Assembly: GCA_026418315.1 (NCBI GenBank)
Contig: JAOABO010000001.1
Span: forward strand, 1 to 49,926
DNA length: 49,926 bases
Source: Bacteroidia bacterium
Lineage (GTDB): Bacteria; Bacteroidota; Bacteroidia; B-17B0; Aurantibacillaceae
Direction of reading: 5' to 3'
The translations under genes and the position numbers were made by a program. Below are positions 7,922 through 16,756 of this stretch, piece by piece. The notes under the pieces were generated by a model. The model was not told the DNA's origin, did not search any database, and saw only the letters and a program-made list of their open reading frames with translations. Positions within the stretch are counted from its first letter, which is position 1. Each line of letters opens with the position of its first letter.

Positions 7922-9055
7922 ATGAGTAGCTTATATATTCATATACCTTTTTGTCATTACAAGTGTTCCTATTGCGATTTTCATTTTTCAGTCAATAAAA
8001 AATCAAAAGATAAAGTTATTGATGCTATAATAAAAGAAATTATTGAAAGACAAGATTATCTGCAATCAAAAGAATTAGATACTATTTATTTTGGAGGTGG
8101 TACGCCCTCTGTTTTATCAATAGAAGAATGGGTAAAAATTTTTCATCATTTATCTAACATTTATACATGGAATAAAAACACTGAAATTACTGTAGAATGC
8201 AATCCTGAAGACGTGAATATAGGGTACTTGCTTGTATTAAAAAATTTAGGCGTGAATAGAATCAGCTTGGGTGTTCAATCCTTAAACGACAAAGTATTGG
8301 CATGGATGGGAAGAAAGCACAAAGTGGCTCATGCATTAAAAAGTATAAAGGATATTCAGCAAGCAGGGATAGAAAATTTTTCTATTGATTTGATATTTGG
8401 AATACCTTTTTATGATATGAAAAATTTGGAAAAAGATATTTATTTTCTACTCAATCAATTCAACATTCCGCATATTTCTGCCTATCAACTTACAGTTGAA
8501 CCAAAAACAAAGTTAAATTATTTAGTTAGAAAAAAGAAAATATCTTTTGCTAATGAAGATAAGGTAAGAAATGAGTTTTTAATGCTTCATGATACTTTAA
8601 ATAATAAGGGATATTTGCATTATGAAGTTTCTAATTATGCAAAAGAAGGATATATTGCAAAACATAATTCTGCATATTGGTTACAAAAAACGTATTGTGG
8701 TATAGGACCTTCTGCTCATTCATATAACGGTATAGAAAGACGATGGAATGTATCTAATAATTATGTGTATGCAAATAGTATCTCCGAAGGAAAAATTTAT
8801 TATGAAAAGGAAATTTTGAATGCTAATCAAAAGTTTAATGAATATGTATTCACCAGATTAAGAACAACATTTGGATGTAACTTGAATGAAATAAAAGTAA
8901 ATTTTGGGGAAAAGTATGCAAAACATTTTTTAGATGCGTATAGTAAAAATAAAGCTTATTTTGAAGTGGATGAAAAAAATCAAAAATACTATCTAAGTCC
9001 TTCAAACGGATATCTTATGGCAGACAAAATTTCTCTTAATTTTTTTGTAGTATAG
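7922..9055 (+). CDS. hemW: HemW, radical SAM haem chaperone
   Basis: HemW is a radical-SAM protein related to oxygen-independent coproporphyrinogen III oxidase that binds and passes on haem, probably to respiratory cytochromes. The protein has 377 residues. The 4Fe-4S/SAM motif CHYKCSYCDFHF (C11, C15, C18, with Phe in place of the fourth Cys found in HemN) marks it as HemW rather than HemN. Also visible are YFGGGTPSVLS, ECNPEDVN, LGVNRISLGVQSLND, FSIDLIFGIP and the C-terminal HemN domain with GIGPSAHSYNG. The ATG at 7922 lies only 13 bases after the terminator of the previous gene, so its promoter probably overlaps that terminator. It converges with the DPP-IV gene across 14 bases. Confidence 0.93.
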   Translation: MSSLYIHIPFCHYKCSYCDFHFSVNKKSKDKVIDAIIKEIIERQDYLQSKELDTIYFGGGTPSVLSIEEWVKIFHHLSNIYTWNKNTEITVECNPEDVNIGYLLVLKNLGVNRISLGVQSLNDKVLAWMGRKHKVAHALKSIKDIQQAGIENFSIDLIFGIPFYDMKNLEKDIYFLLNQFNIPHISAYQLTVEPKTKLNYLVRKKKISFANEDKVRNEFLMLHDTLNNKGYLHYEVSNYAKEGYIAKHNSAYWLQKTYCGIGPSAHSYNGIERRWNVSNNYVYANSISEGKIYYEKEILNANQKFNEYVFTRLRTTFGCNLNEIKVNFGEKYAKHFLDAYSKNKAYFEVDEKNQKYYLSPSNGYLMADKISLNFFVV

Positions 9056-9069
9056 ATAATAGAAGAAGT

Positions 9070-11244
9070 TTAATTTTTCTGCAAAAAGTTATATATCATG
9101 GAATATAAATGCAATCTTGTATATCCTCCATAGATACCATGATTTTTATTAGGATAAACAAAATATTCTATGGATTTATTTTGATTTACACATTCTTTGA
9201 CAAACTCCATAGCATTTTGTAAATGAACATTGTCGTCTGCTGTGCCGTGTATAAGCAATAATTTTCCTTTTATGTTTTTTACAAAATTGATAGGAGATAA
9301 TTCGTTGTACCCATGAGGATTTTCTTTAGGTAATCGCATATATCTTTCTGTATAAATGTTGTCATAAAATTTCCAGTTACTAACAGGAGCAATGGATATG
9401 GCGCCTTTAATTTCATCGGGTGCTTTGGTTATCATATTCAAAGCCATAAAACCACCATAACTCCATCCCTCAAAGAAAATTTTGTTTTTATCTACATACG
9501 ATTGCTGCTTTAAATATCGGATAAAATCAGTTTGATCTTCAGTTTCCAGTTTGCCTAACTGTAGGTAGGTGCAGTGCCAAAAAGATTTTCCTTTTCCAAA
9601 TGTTCCTCTGCCATCGGCACATGCTACAATATATCCATTTTGACATAAAAATTGATGAAACCAATATTCATACTCCCATGCGTTATTAACTTTATTAATA
9701 CCAGGCCCGTTGTAGGCAGTAACAAATACCGGGTGTTTGTTATTGGAGTCAAAATTAACGGGCTTCATTATCCAATAATGTAATTCTATACCATCTCTGT
9801 TTTTGAAAGTATAAAATTCTTTTTTGCTCAAACTATAGTTTTTCATTTTGTCTATCAATTCCTGATTGTTTTCAAGCATTTTGATGAATTTATTATCTTT
9901 ATTTTGATAAAGGGAATAAACCGGCGGTGTATTAGCAGAATGAGTAAATAAAATAAAATATTTTTTATCAGGTGATAATTGAATGTTATTAAATCCTTCT
10001 GCAGGTGAAATTAAAGTTTTCTTTTTTCCATCAAAAGTGATTTTGTAAACAGGACGATTGATAACAGAGTTTTCAGTAGATGTATAATAAATTTCTTTTT
10101 TGGTCTCATCAACATCCAAAATACTTTCTATATCAAAATTTCCGGAAGTAACCGGATTGATTAGTTTTCCTGAAATATCATATCTGTAAATATGTTGAAA
10201 CCCATTTTTGTTACTTAACCATAAGAATTCTTTATCTTTATTGACAAATTGCCAGTTATCATTAATTTCAATATATGTATCCGATTGTTCTTCAAAAATT
10301 TTTTTTACAGAAAAATCGGATGGATTGAAAAGAAACATTTGAAGGTGATTTTGATGACGATTTAATGTTATGTAACAAAGTTGATGAGCATGCTGTAGCC
10401 ATTTGATTCTTGGGATGTAAATATTCTGAAAGTTATTGTCAGTTGGAATAATTTTATTTTCTTTGGACTTTAGGTTAAATATCCACAATGTTACTTCTGA
10501 ATTATCTTCTCCGGCCTTTGGATATTTAAAGGAATATTTATCAGGATAGGCATTATTATTGTATATATCCATTACATATTCTTTTACTTTACTTTCATTA
10601 AACTTTAAATAAGCAATATAATTTCCATCGTTGCTCCATTCAAATAAATCTGGCTTTCCGAACTCTTCTTCGTATACCCAATCAGCCCAACCATTTTTTA
10701 TTTTATTCCACTCACCGTCTATAGTAACAGGAGTTTCCTGTAATGTTGTTAAGTCAGTAAAGTAGATGTTGTTGTTTTTGATATACGCAATTTTTGTTTC
10801 GTCGTTGGAAAATTTTGGAAACATTATTTTTTCTCCATTAGAAAGTAATATCAACTTTTTGTTTTTAATATCCCATAAATAAGTAATGAATTTTGATGAA
10901 TGACGGTAAATCAATTCTCTTTGATTAAATATAAGCAGGTATTTTTCCTGAGGGGATATCTGATAATCTTCTATTTTTATGTCTGAGTATAGTTTTTGAA
11001 TATCACTTAATGCTACAAGGGTTTCAGTGATATTTCCGGTCAATAAATCTTTTTTGATAATATTGTTTTTTTCATCTTCAGTGATATAAAAATTTCCTTC
11101 TTTTGTAAAAGTAAAAGATGGTGGTGGGTTGGTGCGAAACTTAAATTTAAGCCATATATCTTCAAGAGTGATTGTATTTTGAGAATATATCAACTGAACC
11201 GAAAAACATACATATAAGAAAAACAATTGTAAGCGAGTTTTCAT
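9070..11244 (-). CDS. DPP-IV-type S9 serine peptidase, secreted
   Basis: A 724-residue exported exopeptidase that should remove Xaa-Pro or Xaa-Ala dipeptides from peptide N-termini in the periplasm. It has a signal peptide (MKTRLQLFFLYVCFSVQLIYSQ), an N-terminal beta-propeller domain (about residues 40-470) and a C-terminal alpha/beta-hydrolase domain. The catalytic Ser is S595 in GWSYGGFM; the Asp is in HGTADDNVH and the His in NKNHGIYGG. The propeller contains DWVYEEEFG, whose double Glu anchors the substrate N-terminus and is diagnostic for DPP-IV within family S9. It starts 29 bases after ribBA, on the same strand, so it is probably cotranscribed with it although the functions are unrelated. 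Confidence 0.93.
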   Translation of the reverse strand: MKTRLQLFFLYVCFSVQLIYSQNTITLEDIWLKFKFRTNPPPSFTFTKEGNFYITEDEKNNIIKKDLLTGNITETLVALSDIQKLYSDIKIEDYQISPQEKYLLIFNQRELIYRHSSKFITYLWDIKNKKLILLSNGEKIMFPKFSNDETKIAYIKNNNIYFTDLTTLQETPVTIDGEWNKIKNGWADWVYEEEFGKPDLFEWSNDGNYIAYLKFNESKVKEYVMDIYNNNAYPDKYSFKYPKAGEDNSEVTLWIFNLKSKENKIIPTDNNFQNIYIPRIKWLQHAHQLCYITLNRHQNHLQMFLFNPSDFSVKKIFEEQSDTYIEINDNWQFVNKDKEFLWLSNKNGFQHIYRYDISGKLINPVTSGNFDIESILDVDETKKEIYYTSTENSVINRPVYKITFDGKKKTLISPAEGFNNIQLSPDKKYFILFTHSANTPPVYSLYQNKDNKFIKMLENNQELIDKMKNYSLSKKEFYTFKNRDGIELHYWIMKPVNFDSNNKHPVFVTAYNGPGINKVNNAWEYEYWFHQFLCQNGYIVACADGRGTFGKGKSFWHCTYLQLGKLETEDQTDFIRYLKQQSYVDKNKIFFEGWSYGGFMALNMITKAPDEIKGAISIAPVSNWKFYDNIYTERYMRLPKENPHGYNELSPINFVKNIKGKLLLIHGTADDNVHLQNAMEFVKECVNQNKSIEYFVYPNKNHGIYGGYTRLHLYSMIYNFLQKN

Positions 11245-11273
11245 AGAGTTTATTTATAGGGTTTATTTTAAAA

Positions 11274-12479
11274 TTACATGATATGACCTAGTTTTGTTTT
11301 TTTGGTAGAAAGATAACAGGCGTTGTATGGATTAGGAGCAACAACAAGCGGCACATTTTCTACAATTTGTAAATCATATCCTTCTAACCCCGCTCTTTTA
11401 CGAGGATTATTGGTAAGCAACCGTATTTTACGAACTCCAATATCTCTCAATATCTGAGCTCCAATGCCATAGTCCCTTTCATCTGGTCCAAAGCCAAGTT
11501 TCAAATTAGCTTCTACAGTGTCCAAACCCTCTTCCTGTAATTTATATGCTTTTAATTTATTGAGAAGGCCAATGCCTCTGCCTTCTTGATTAAGATACAA
11601 TAACACACCTTTCCCTTCTTTTTCAATTGCTTCCATGGCTGCGTGAAGCTGTTCGCCGCAATCGCATCTTAATGAACCTAACACGTCTCCTGTGATACAT
11701 GAAGAATGTACTCTGCATAAAACAGGTTCTTGGGGGTTAATTTCTCCTTTTACAAGCGCAAGATGTTCCTGACCAGTTGTTTTAACTTTATACGCATACA
11801 GTTTAAAGTGTCCATATTTTGTGGGTAAATCAACCACCACAATTTTTTCAACAATACTTTCTTTTTGTAAACGATAATGAATCAAATCTTTTATAGATAT
11901 AACTTTGAATCCAAATTTTTCAGCAATATGTATGAGGTCTGGTAAACGTGCCATGGTGCCATCATCATTCATTATTTCAACTAAAACACCACTGGGCTTT
12001 AAACCTGCAAGAGTTGCTAAATCTACTGCTGCTTCGGTATGACCGGCTCTTCTTAAAACACCTCCTTCTTTTGCAACAAGAGGAAAAATATGTCCTGGCC
12101 TTGCAAAATCATCTGCCTTTTTATTTTCATTCACCAGCGCCTGAATGGTTTTAGCGCGGTCAAAAGCAGAAATACCAGTAGTACAGCCATCTCCAATTAA
12201 ATCTACAGATACTGTAAAAGCTGTTTCATGCAAGGATGTGTTTTGAGGAACCATGGGCTCTAACATCAATTCCTGTGCTCTTTTTTCTGTAATAGATACA
12301 CAAATTAACCCGCGTGCGTGCTTGGTCATAAAATTAATGGCTTCTGGAGTAACTAATTCAGAAGCCATAATAAAATCTCCTTCATTTTCTCTGTTTTCAT
12401 CATCTACTACAATAATCATTTTGCCATGACGAATATCCTCAATGGCTTCTTCTATGGTATTCAGTTTTACTTCTGTCAT
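11274..12479 (-). CDS. ribBA: Bifunctional DHBP synthase / GTP cyclohydrolase II
   Basis: Supplies both precursors of riboflavin: 3,4-dihydroxy-2-butanone 4-phosphate from ribulose 5-phosphate (N-terminal domain) and the 2,5-diaminopyrimidine from GTP (C-terminal domain). The 401-residue protein starts at the ATG at 12479, giving MTEVKLNTIEEAIEDI; a 29-residue upstream extension to 12566 is not expected in the family and would cross the divergent promoter. The RibB domain shows DDENRENEGDFIMA and RAGHTEAAVDLATLAGL. The RibA domain shows the zinc site in RVHSSCITGDVLGSLRCDCG (three Cys), NQEGRGIGLLNKLKAYKLQ, and FGPDERDYGIGAQIL. No FMN riboswitch is visible in the short leader. It is divergent from lpxC and probably cotranscribed with the DPP-IV gene. 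Confidence 0.97.
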   Translation of the reverse strand: MTEVKLNTIEEAIEDIRHGKMIIVVDDENRENEGDFIMASELVTPEAINFMTKHARGLICVSITEKRAQELMLEPMVPQNTSLHETAFTVSVDLIGDGCTTGISAFDRAKTIQALVNENKKADDFARPGHIFPLVAKEGGVLRRAGHTEAAVDLATLAGLKPSGVLVEIMNDDGTMARLPDLIHIAEKFGFKVISIKDLIHYRLQKESIVEKIVVVDLPTKYGHFKLYAYKVKTTGQEHLALVKGEINPQEPVLCRVHSSCITGDVLGSLRCDCGEQLHAAMEAIEKEGKGVLLYLNQEGRGIGLLNKLKAYKLQEEGLDTVEANLKLGFGPDERDYGIGAQILRDIGVRKIRLLTNNPRKRAGLEGYDLQIVENVPLVVAPNPYNACYLSTKKTKLGHIM

Positions 12480-12492
12480 AAAAATTTGCCTG

Positions 12493-12500
12493 CAAAGATA
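12493..12500 (-). promoter_or_regulatory. Possible -7 element of ribBA
   Basis: TATCTTTG on the minus strand fits TAnnTTTG and lies 13 bases before the ribBA ATG, so the leader would be only about 7 bases. No clear -33 element is seen. Confidence 0.4.
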
Positions 12501-12547
12501 CTGAATAAACTTGAAGATGTAAATTTGTGCAGAAAATAGAGCATCCA

Positions 12548-12590
12548 TACTTTTGTTCACTATCAATAAATTTTATTTTTATTACTTTTG
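12548..12590 (+). promoter_or_regulatory. Two TACTTTTG -7 elements upstream of lpxC-fabZ
   Basis: The same eight bases, TACTTTTG (fits TAnnTTTG), occur at 12548-12555 and 12583-12590. The second would start transcription about 22 bases before the lpxC ATG; the first would give a leader about 35 bases longer. The -33 elements are not obvious. Either one is the real promoter or both are used. Confidence 0.5.
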
Positions 12591-12618
12591 TCCAGATTTT
12601 CAATGTAAAAACATTGTC

Positions 12619-14043
12619 ATGGCAGATAAGCAAAAAACAATTAAAGAAAAAATTACAGTATCAGGCGTGGGTCTTCATACAGGTAAGCATGTCAATCTTA
12701 CTTTTGTTCCCGCCCCCGCTAATCATTGGTTTAAATTTCAAAGAATAGATTTACCCGGACAGCCCATCATTGACGCAGATGTGGATTATGTAGTCAATAC
12801 CGAAAGAGGAACCACGCTCGGTAAAGATAATGTGCTGGTACACACAACCGAACATGTATTGGCTGCATTAGTAGGAATGGATTTAGACAATTGTTTAATA
12901 CAAATTGATGGTGCCGAAATACCCATCATGGATGGAAGTTCCAAGCCCTTTATAGAAGCATTACAAAAAGTGGGAGTTGTAGAACAAGATGAAGAAAGAG
13001 AATATTTTGAATTACAAGAAAATCTGACTTATGAGTGTGCTGAAAGAAAAATAGAAATGCTGGCTGTTCCCCAAGAAACCTATAGAATAACAGTAATGGT
13101 AGATTACAACAGCGAAGTATTGGGTACTCAGCATGCCAGCATGTACCATACAGGGGAGTTTATTCCTGAAATATCTATGTGCAGAACATTTGTTTTTTTA
13201 CACGAACTGGAAATACTACTGCAACATAATTTAATTAAAGGCGGTGATTTAAATAACGCCATTGTATTGGTGGACAGAGAATTGCCAAAAGAGAAAATAG
13301 ATTATTTGAAAAAAGTATTCCATAAAGAGGATGTAGAAGTAAAAGGGAAAGGCGTATTAAATAATACCAAATTGCATTTTTACAATGAACCTGCAAGGCA
13401 CAAATTGTTAGATATTGTAGGAGATTTAGCTTTGGTTGGACAACACATGAAAATACACATTTTGGCAGCAAGACCCGGTCATTATGGAAATGTACAGTTT
13501 GCCAAAAAAATAAAAGAAGTGATTAAAAAACAAAAGAAAGAACAATATGTTCCAAAAATTGGCCTGAATACACCTGCCTTAATTGATGTAAGAGAAATAC
13601 AAAATATTTTGCCGCATCGTCATCCTTTTTTATTAGTGGACAGAATTGTAGAACTCAACCCCGAATATGTAGTAGGTATCAGAAATGTAACTATCAATGA
13701 TTATTGGTTTCCCGGGCATTTTCCTGATGAGCCAGTAATGCCAGGCGTGCTTATCATTGAAGCATTGGCACAAACGGGTGGTATTTTGGCTTTGAAATCA
13801 GTTCCTGACCCTGAAAATTATCAAACTTATTTTCTAAAAATAGACAGTGCTAAGTTTAAGCAAAAAGTAGTGCCCGGAGATGTTCTTGTGATGCGTATGG
13901 ACTTGGCAGAACCTATTCGCAGAGGTATATGCCACATGATAGGAAGAGCGTTTGTTGGTAACAAATTAGTTTGTGAAGCAGATATGACTGCTCAAATTGT
14001 CAAAGTGAGGAATATTGAACAAAAAAAATCTGTAATGGTATGA
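12619..14043 (+). CDS. lpxC: LpxC-FabZ fusion: UDP-acyl-GlcNAc deacetylase / hydroxyacyl-ACP dehydratase
   Basis: One 474-residue polypeptide carries two enzymes. Residues 1 to about 310 are LpxC, the zinc amidase that commits UDP-3-O-acyl-GlcNAc to lipid A: TTEHVLAAL (zinc His), GAEIPIMDGSSKPF, RHKLLDIVGDLAL (zinc His and Asp) and the lid HILAARPGHYGN. Residues from about 325 on are FabZ, which dehydrates 3-hydroxyacyl-ACP in fatty-acid elongation: LPHRHPFLLVDRI, the catalytic His in GHFPDEPVMPGV and Glu in IEALAQTGG. This fusion is a hallmark of Bacteroidota and joins two pathways competing for 3-hydroxyacyl-ACP. The ATG at 12619 gives the usual start MADKQKTIKEKITVSGVGLH; the upstream extension is dropped. 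It overlaps lpxA by four bases (ATGA), so the two are translated in a coupled way. Confidence 0.97.
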   Translation: MADKQKTIKEKITVSGVGLHTGKHVNLTFVPAPANHWFKFQRIDLPGQPIIDADVDYVVNTERGTTLGKDNVLVHTTEHVLAALVGMDLDNCLIQIDGAEIPIMDGSSKPFIEALQKVGVVEQDEEREYFELQENLTYECAERKIEMLAVPQETYRITVMVDYNSEVLGTQHASMYHTGEFIPEISMCRTFVFLHELEILLQHNLIKGGDLNNAIVLVDRELPKEKIDYLKKVFHKEDVEVKGKGVLNNTKLHFYNEPARHKLLDIVGDLALVGQHMKIHILAARPGHYGNVQFAKKIKEVIKKQKKEQYVPKIGLNTPALIDVREIQNILPHRHPFLLVDRIVELNPEYVVGIRNVTINDYWFPGHFPDEPVMPGVLIIEALAQTGGILALKSVPDPENYQTYFLKIDSAKFKQKVVPGDVLVMRMDLAEPIRRGICHMIGRAFVGNKLVCEADMTAQIVKVRNIEQKKSVMV

Positions 14044-14813
14044 TTTCTCCCTTAGCCAGTGTAAGCCCTAAGGCAAAGTTGGGAGAAAATGTAGTGGTTT
14101 CTCCTTTTGCTACAATAGAAGATAATGTTGTAATAGGAGACAACACCTGGGTTGGGCCCAATGCTGTTATTATGAATTATTCCCGAATTGGAAAAAATTG
14201 TAAAATATTTCCTGGTGCTATAATAGGTTCAGAACCACAAGATTTGAAATTCAAAGGAGAAGAAAGTACTGTAGAAATCGGAGATAATACTACTATCAGA
14301 GAGTTTGTTACCATTCACAGAGGTACTTTAGATAAAATGACCACTAAGGTGGGGAATAATTGCCTGATAATGGCCTATGTTCATATTGCTCATGATTGTA
14401 TTATTGGAAATAATGTCATTCTTGCTAACAATGTAGCGTTATCAGGGCATATTGTAGTAGAAGATTATGCTATTGTAGAAGGATTAAGTGCTGCCCAACA
14501 ATTTATTACTATTGGTAAACATTCATTTATTGGAGGTGCTTCGCTTATTCGCAAAAGTGTGCCTCCTTATGTAAGATGTGCCCGTGAACCATTACAATAC
14601 ATAGGCGTCAATGTAGTGGGATTAACAAGAAGAGGATTTACTCCTGAACAAATCAAACACATTGAAGATATTTACAGAATCATTTTTGTAAAAGGATATA
14701 ATTTGCAAAACGCACTGGAAATAGTTGAAAAAGAAATTCCTGATACTGAATTCAAAAGAGAAATTATCACCTTTATTCGTCATCAAAAAGATGGTGTTAT
14801 TAAAGGTATCTAA
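14040..14813 (+). CDS. lpxA: UDP-N-acetylglucosamine O-acyltransferase
   Basis: LpxA transfers a 3-hydroxyacyl chain from ACP to UDP-GlcNAc, the first step of lipid A synthesis, just before LpxC. The 257-residue protein begins MISPLASVSPKAKLGENV and consists of left-handed beta-helix hexapeptide repeats (GDNTWVGPNAVI, GKNCKIFPGAIIG, and so on), with the catalytic His in MAYVHIAHDCIIGNN and a C-terminal helical region (FTPEQIKHIEDIYRIIF). Length is standard. The start codon lies inside the end of lpxC-fabZ (ATGA), giving an lpxC-fabZ-lpxA operon. lpxD and lpxB are not in the window. Confidence 0.96.
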   Translation: MISPLASVSPKAKLGENVVVSPFATIEDNVVIGDNTWVGPNAVIMNYSRIGKNCKIFPGAIIGSEPQDLKFKGEESTVEIGDNTTIREFVTIHRGTLDKMTTKVGNNCLIMAYVHIAHDCIIGNNVILANNVALSGHIVVEDYAIVEGLSAAQQFITIGKHSFIGGASLIRKSVPPYVRCAREPLQYIGVNVVGLTRRGFTPEQIKHIEDIYRIIFVKGYNLQNALEIVEKEIPDTEFKREIITFIRHQKDGVIKGI

Positions 14814-14864
14814 ATAAAATACGGACGGTTCTTTTTTAGTTTTAGTGCAACAGAAAATAAAAAA

Positions 14865-14961
14865 GGGCAAGCTGACTTCATCGCACCGCTACAACCGCCT
14901 TACCCTTGCTTTGTTCCCAACCTGGGGGATTTGGCAGGAGCTGGTCGTGAAGGACTTGCCC
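14865..14961 (-). ncRNA. ffs: Signal recognition particle RNA (4.5S type)
   Basis: Read on the minus strand this 97-base segment folds as a rod: the ends GGGCAAG and CTTGCCC pair, the next stretches (TCCTTCA with TGAAGTCA) continue the helix, and the apex carries the SRP helix-8 signature CCCCAGGTTGGGAACAAAGC followed by AAGGG, equivalent to the CAGG...GGAA...AGCAG symmetric and asymmetric loops of the 4.5S RNA. This RNA binds Ffh and targets membrane and secreted proteins to the translocon. The gene has a strong promoter ending 5 bases before its 5' end, and a T-rich run follows its 3' end on the minus strand (14845-14864), fitting factor-independent termination. An open frame on the plus strand through this segment is a chance overlap. 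Confidence 0.85.
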
Positions 14962-14965
14962 GCCG

Positions 14966-14994
14966 CAAAGGTAGTTATTATTTTTTTATTACAA
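14966..14994 (-). promoter_or_regulatory. ffs: Promoter of the SRP RNA gene
   Basis: TACCTTTG (14966-14973, minus strand) fits the -7 consensus and is preceded, after 18 bases, by TTG (14992-14994). The start site would fall at or next to 14961, the first base of the predicted RNA helix. This agreement supports both calls. Confidence 0.75.
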
Positions 14995-15009
14995 CAAGTA
15001 TTTTTATTA

Positions 15010-15984
15010 TTAGTGTAGGGTTCTATATTCTTCAATTAATTTTTTTGCCACTCTGTGTGGAAAAAAATAATCTTCTTCTTTCAAGGTGTTTAGTTTTTGC
15101 AGAATTTTTTCGTTAGAAAAAAAATCATGAGAAAGAAAATCTGAAATTATTTTTTTTAATCTGATTTGTTGTTGCTGTGTTCTTTTGGTAAAAAAGTATT
15201 TTTTTTCAAGGGCGAGCTCGCGGTATCTTATCAGCATATTGTATATTTCATCCAATCCTTTTTTGGTAATGGATGAGGTGGGTAATACGGGAATGTTCCA
15301 ATCTTGTAATGGATGAGTAAAATAGTGTAGTGCAGATTTGAACTGAGCTGCTGCCAAATTTGCTTTGGTTATATTGTCGCCATCACATTTGGTAATAACA
15401 ATTCCATCTGCCATTTCCATAATGCCTCTTTTAATTCCCTGTATTTCATCGCCACTGGATGCTAACATGAGTAAAAGAAAAAAATCAGAAATTTCAGCGA
15501 CATCGGTTTCGCTTTGTCCTACTCCTACTGTTTCAATGAATATCCAGTCAAAGCCAGCCGCTTCACATAAAAGCATGGTTTCATAGGTTTTGGAAGCAAT
15601 ACCACCTAAAACACCTCCACTGGGTGAAGGACGAATAAAAGCATGGGGGTGACGTGATAAAGTTTCCATTCGGGTTTTATCACCTAAAATGCTTCCTTTT
15701 GAAATACTGCTGCTGGGGTCTATTGCAAGAACAGCTAACTGATGACCTTTTTCTATGCAATATAGCCCGAATGCTTCTATAAAAGTGCTTTTTCCTACAC
15801 CTGGTGCTCCTGTAATGCCTAATCTAAATGATTTGTTTGTGTAAGGTAGTATTTGATACAATAGTTGTTCTGCAATTTTTTGATGTTCTGGCTTGTTAGA
15901 TTCTATTAATGTAATGGCTCGGGCTAATACAGAGATGTCTTTGTTTAATATACCTTTGACATAATCATCTACCGATAATATCAT
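15010..15984 (-). CDS. meaB: MeaB/ArgK-type G3E GTPase, methylmalonyl-CoA mutase chaperone
   Basis: MeaB protects and reactivates the cobalamin enzyme methylmalonyl-CoA mutase by gating cofactor loading with GTP hydrolysis. The 324-residue protein has a helical N-terminus, the P-loop GAPGVGKSTFIEAFG, the Mg-binding DPSSSISKGSILGDKTRM, the switch/Walker B segment FIETVGVGQSE, and the guanine-specificity motif TKCDGDN, plus the C-terminal helices of the family. Length is normal. The mutase subunits are not in the window. It is the last gene of the nine-gene directon, 1 base after the AMP nucleosidase gene, and its 3' end is followed by the SRP RNA promoter. Confidence 0.93.
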   Translation of the reverse strand: MILSVDDYVKGILNKDISVLARAITLIESNKPEHQKIAEQLLYQILPYTNKSFRLGITGAPGVGKSTFIEAFGLYCIEKGHQLAVLAIDPSSSISKGSILGDKTRMETLSRHPHAFIRPSPSGGVLGGIASKTYETMLLCEAAGFDWIFIETVGVGQSETDVAEISDFFLLLMLASSGDEIQGIKRGIMEMADGIVITKCDGDNITKANLAAAQFKSALHYFTHPLQDWNIPVLPTSSITKKGLDEIYNMLIRYRELALEKKYFFTKRTQQQQIRLKKIISDFLSHDFFSNEKILQKLNTLKEEDYFFPHRVAKKLIEEYRTLH

Positions 15985-15985
15985 A

Positions 15986-16756
15986 TCAAAACTTTAGGTG
16001 TCTTACAGAAATACCCTGATTTTTAATTTCTAATAAAGATTTTATTCCTATGTCTAAATGTATTTCTGTATATTGTTGTGTAACGGTTTTATCTTTTTCT
16101 TCTGTTTTTACGCCTTCGGGTATCATGGGTTGGTCAGTTACCAGCAATAATGCTCCTGCAGGGATTTTATTGGCAAAGGCCACGGTAAAAATGGTGGCTG
16201 TTTCCATATCAATGGCCATGGCTTTTATTTTTCTTAGGTATGCTTTAAAATCTTCATCGTGTTCCCATACTCGTCGGTTGGTTGTATAAACTGTGCCGGT
16301 CCAGTAATCTCTGTTTTCCAGACGAATAGTATAAGATACTGCTTTTTGTAAGTTGAAAGCCGGCAATGATGGAACTTCTGGCGGAAAATAATCATTAGAG
16401 GTTCCTTCTCCTCGGATGGCTGCAATGGGTAATATCAAATCGCCTATTTGATTTTTTTTCTTTAAACCACCACATTTTCCAAGAAATAACACAGCTTTGG
16501 GCTTAACAGCACTGAGCAAATCCATCACTGTAGCCGCTGCAGCACTGCCCATTCCAAAGTTGATAATAGATAATCCTTCTGCATGGGCACTAATCATGGG
16601 CTTGCCATAGCCTCGTACTTCTGTATTGTATTTTTGAGCAAATAGTTCTACATAATTTGTAAAATTACATAACAAAATATATTGACCAAATTCTTCAATG
16701 GGTACATTGGTATAGCGTGGAAGCCAGTTGGTAACAATTTCTTCTTTTGTAGTCAT
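15986..16756 (-). CDS. amn: AMP nucleosidase, short Bacteroidota form
   Basis: Hydrolyses AMP to adenine and ribose 5-phosphate, which lowers the AMP pool. The 256-residue protein keeps only the nucleoside phosphorylase-like catalytic domain: GYGKPMISAHAEGLSIINFG near the N-terminus, GSAAAATVMDLLSAVKPKAV, FLGKCGGLKKKNQIGDLILP, RGEGTSNDYFPPEVP, AMAIDMETATIFTVAFANKIP, and LLVTDQPMIPEGVKTE. The Met-Glu-Thr in the last core motif contacts the ribose. The proteobacterial enzyme has a large extra N-terminal regulatory domain that is absent here. The start codon overlaps the stop of the DAHP synthase-chorismate mutase gene by four bases, and meaB follows after 1 base. Why it sits with these genes is not obvious. 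Confidence 0.9.
   Translation of the reverse strand: MTTKEEIVTNWLPRYTNVPIEEFGQYILLCNFTNYVELFAQKYNTEVRGYGKPMISAHAEGLSIINFGMGSAAAATVMDLLSAVKPKAVLFLGKCGGLKKKNQIGDLILPIAAIRGEGTSNDYFPPEVPSLPAFNLQKAVSYTIRLENRDYWTGTVYTTNRRVWEHDEDFKAYLRKIKAMAIDMETATIFTVAFANKIPAGALLLVTDQPMIPEGVKTEEKDKTVTQQYTEIHLDIGIKSLLEIKNQGISVRHLKF

Noticed and set aside
12480..12566. 29-residue N-terminal extension of ribBA
   Set aside because: It is not expected in RibBA proteins, and it would include the -7 element and a segment needed for the divergent promoters.
11207..12640. FMN riboswitch before ribBA
   Set aside because: The ribBA leader is only a few dozen bases at most and the divergent region to lpxC is 139 bases; none of the conserved FMN element segments is visible.
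15040..15068. Hairpin with flanking T and A runs resembling a terminator near the end of meaB
   Set aside because: It lies inside the coding sequence for the meaB C-terminal part (FFPHRVAKK), where Phe and Lys codons create the T and A runs. The arms are only four to five bases.
14931..15116. 61-residue plus-strand open frame
   Set aside because: It overlaps the SRP RNA, its promoter and the 3' end of meaB. There is no credible start signal and no recognisable sequence.
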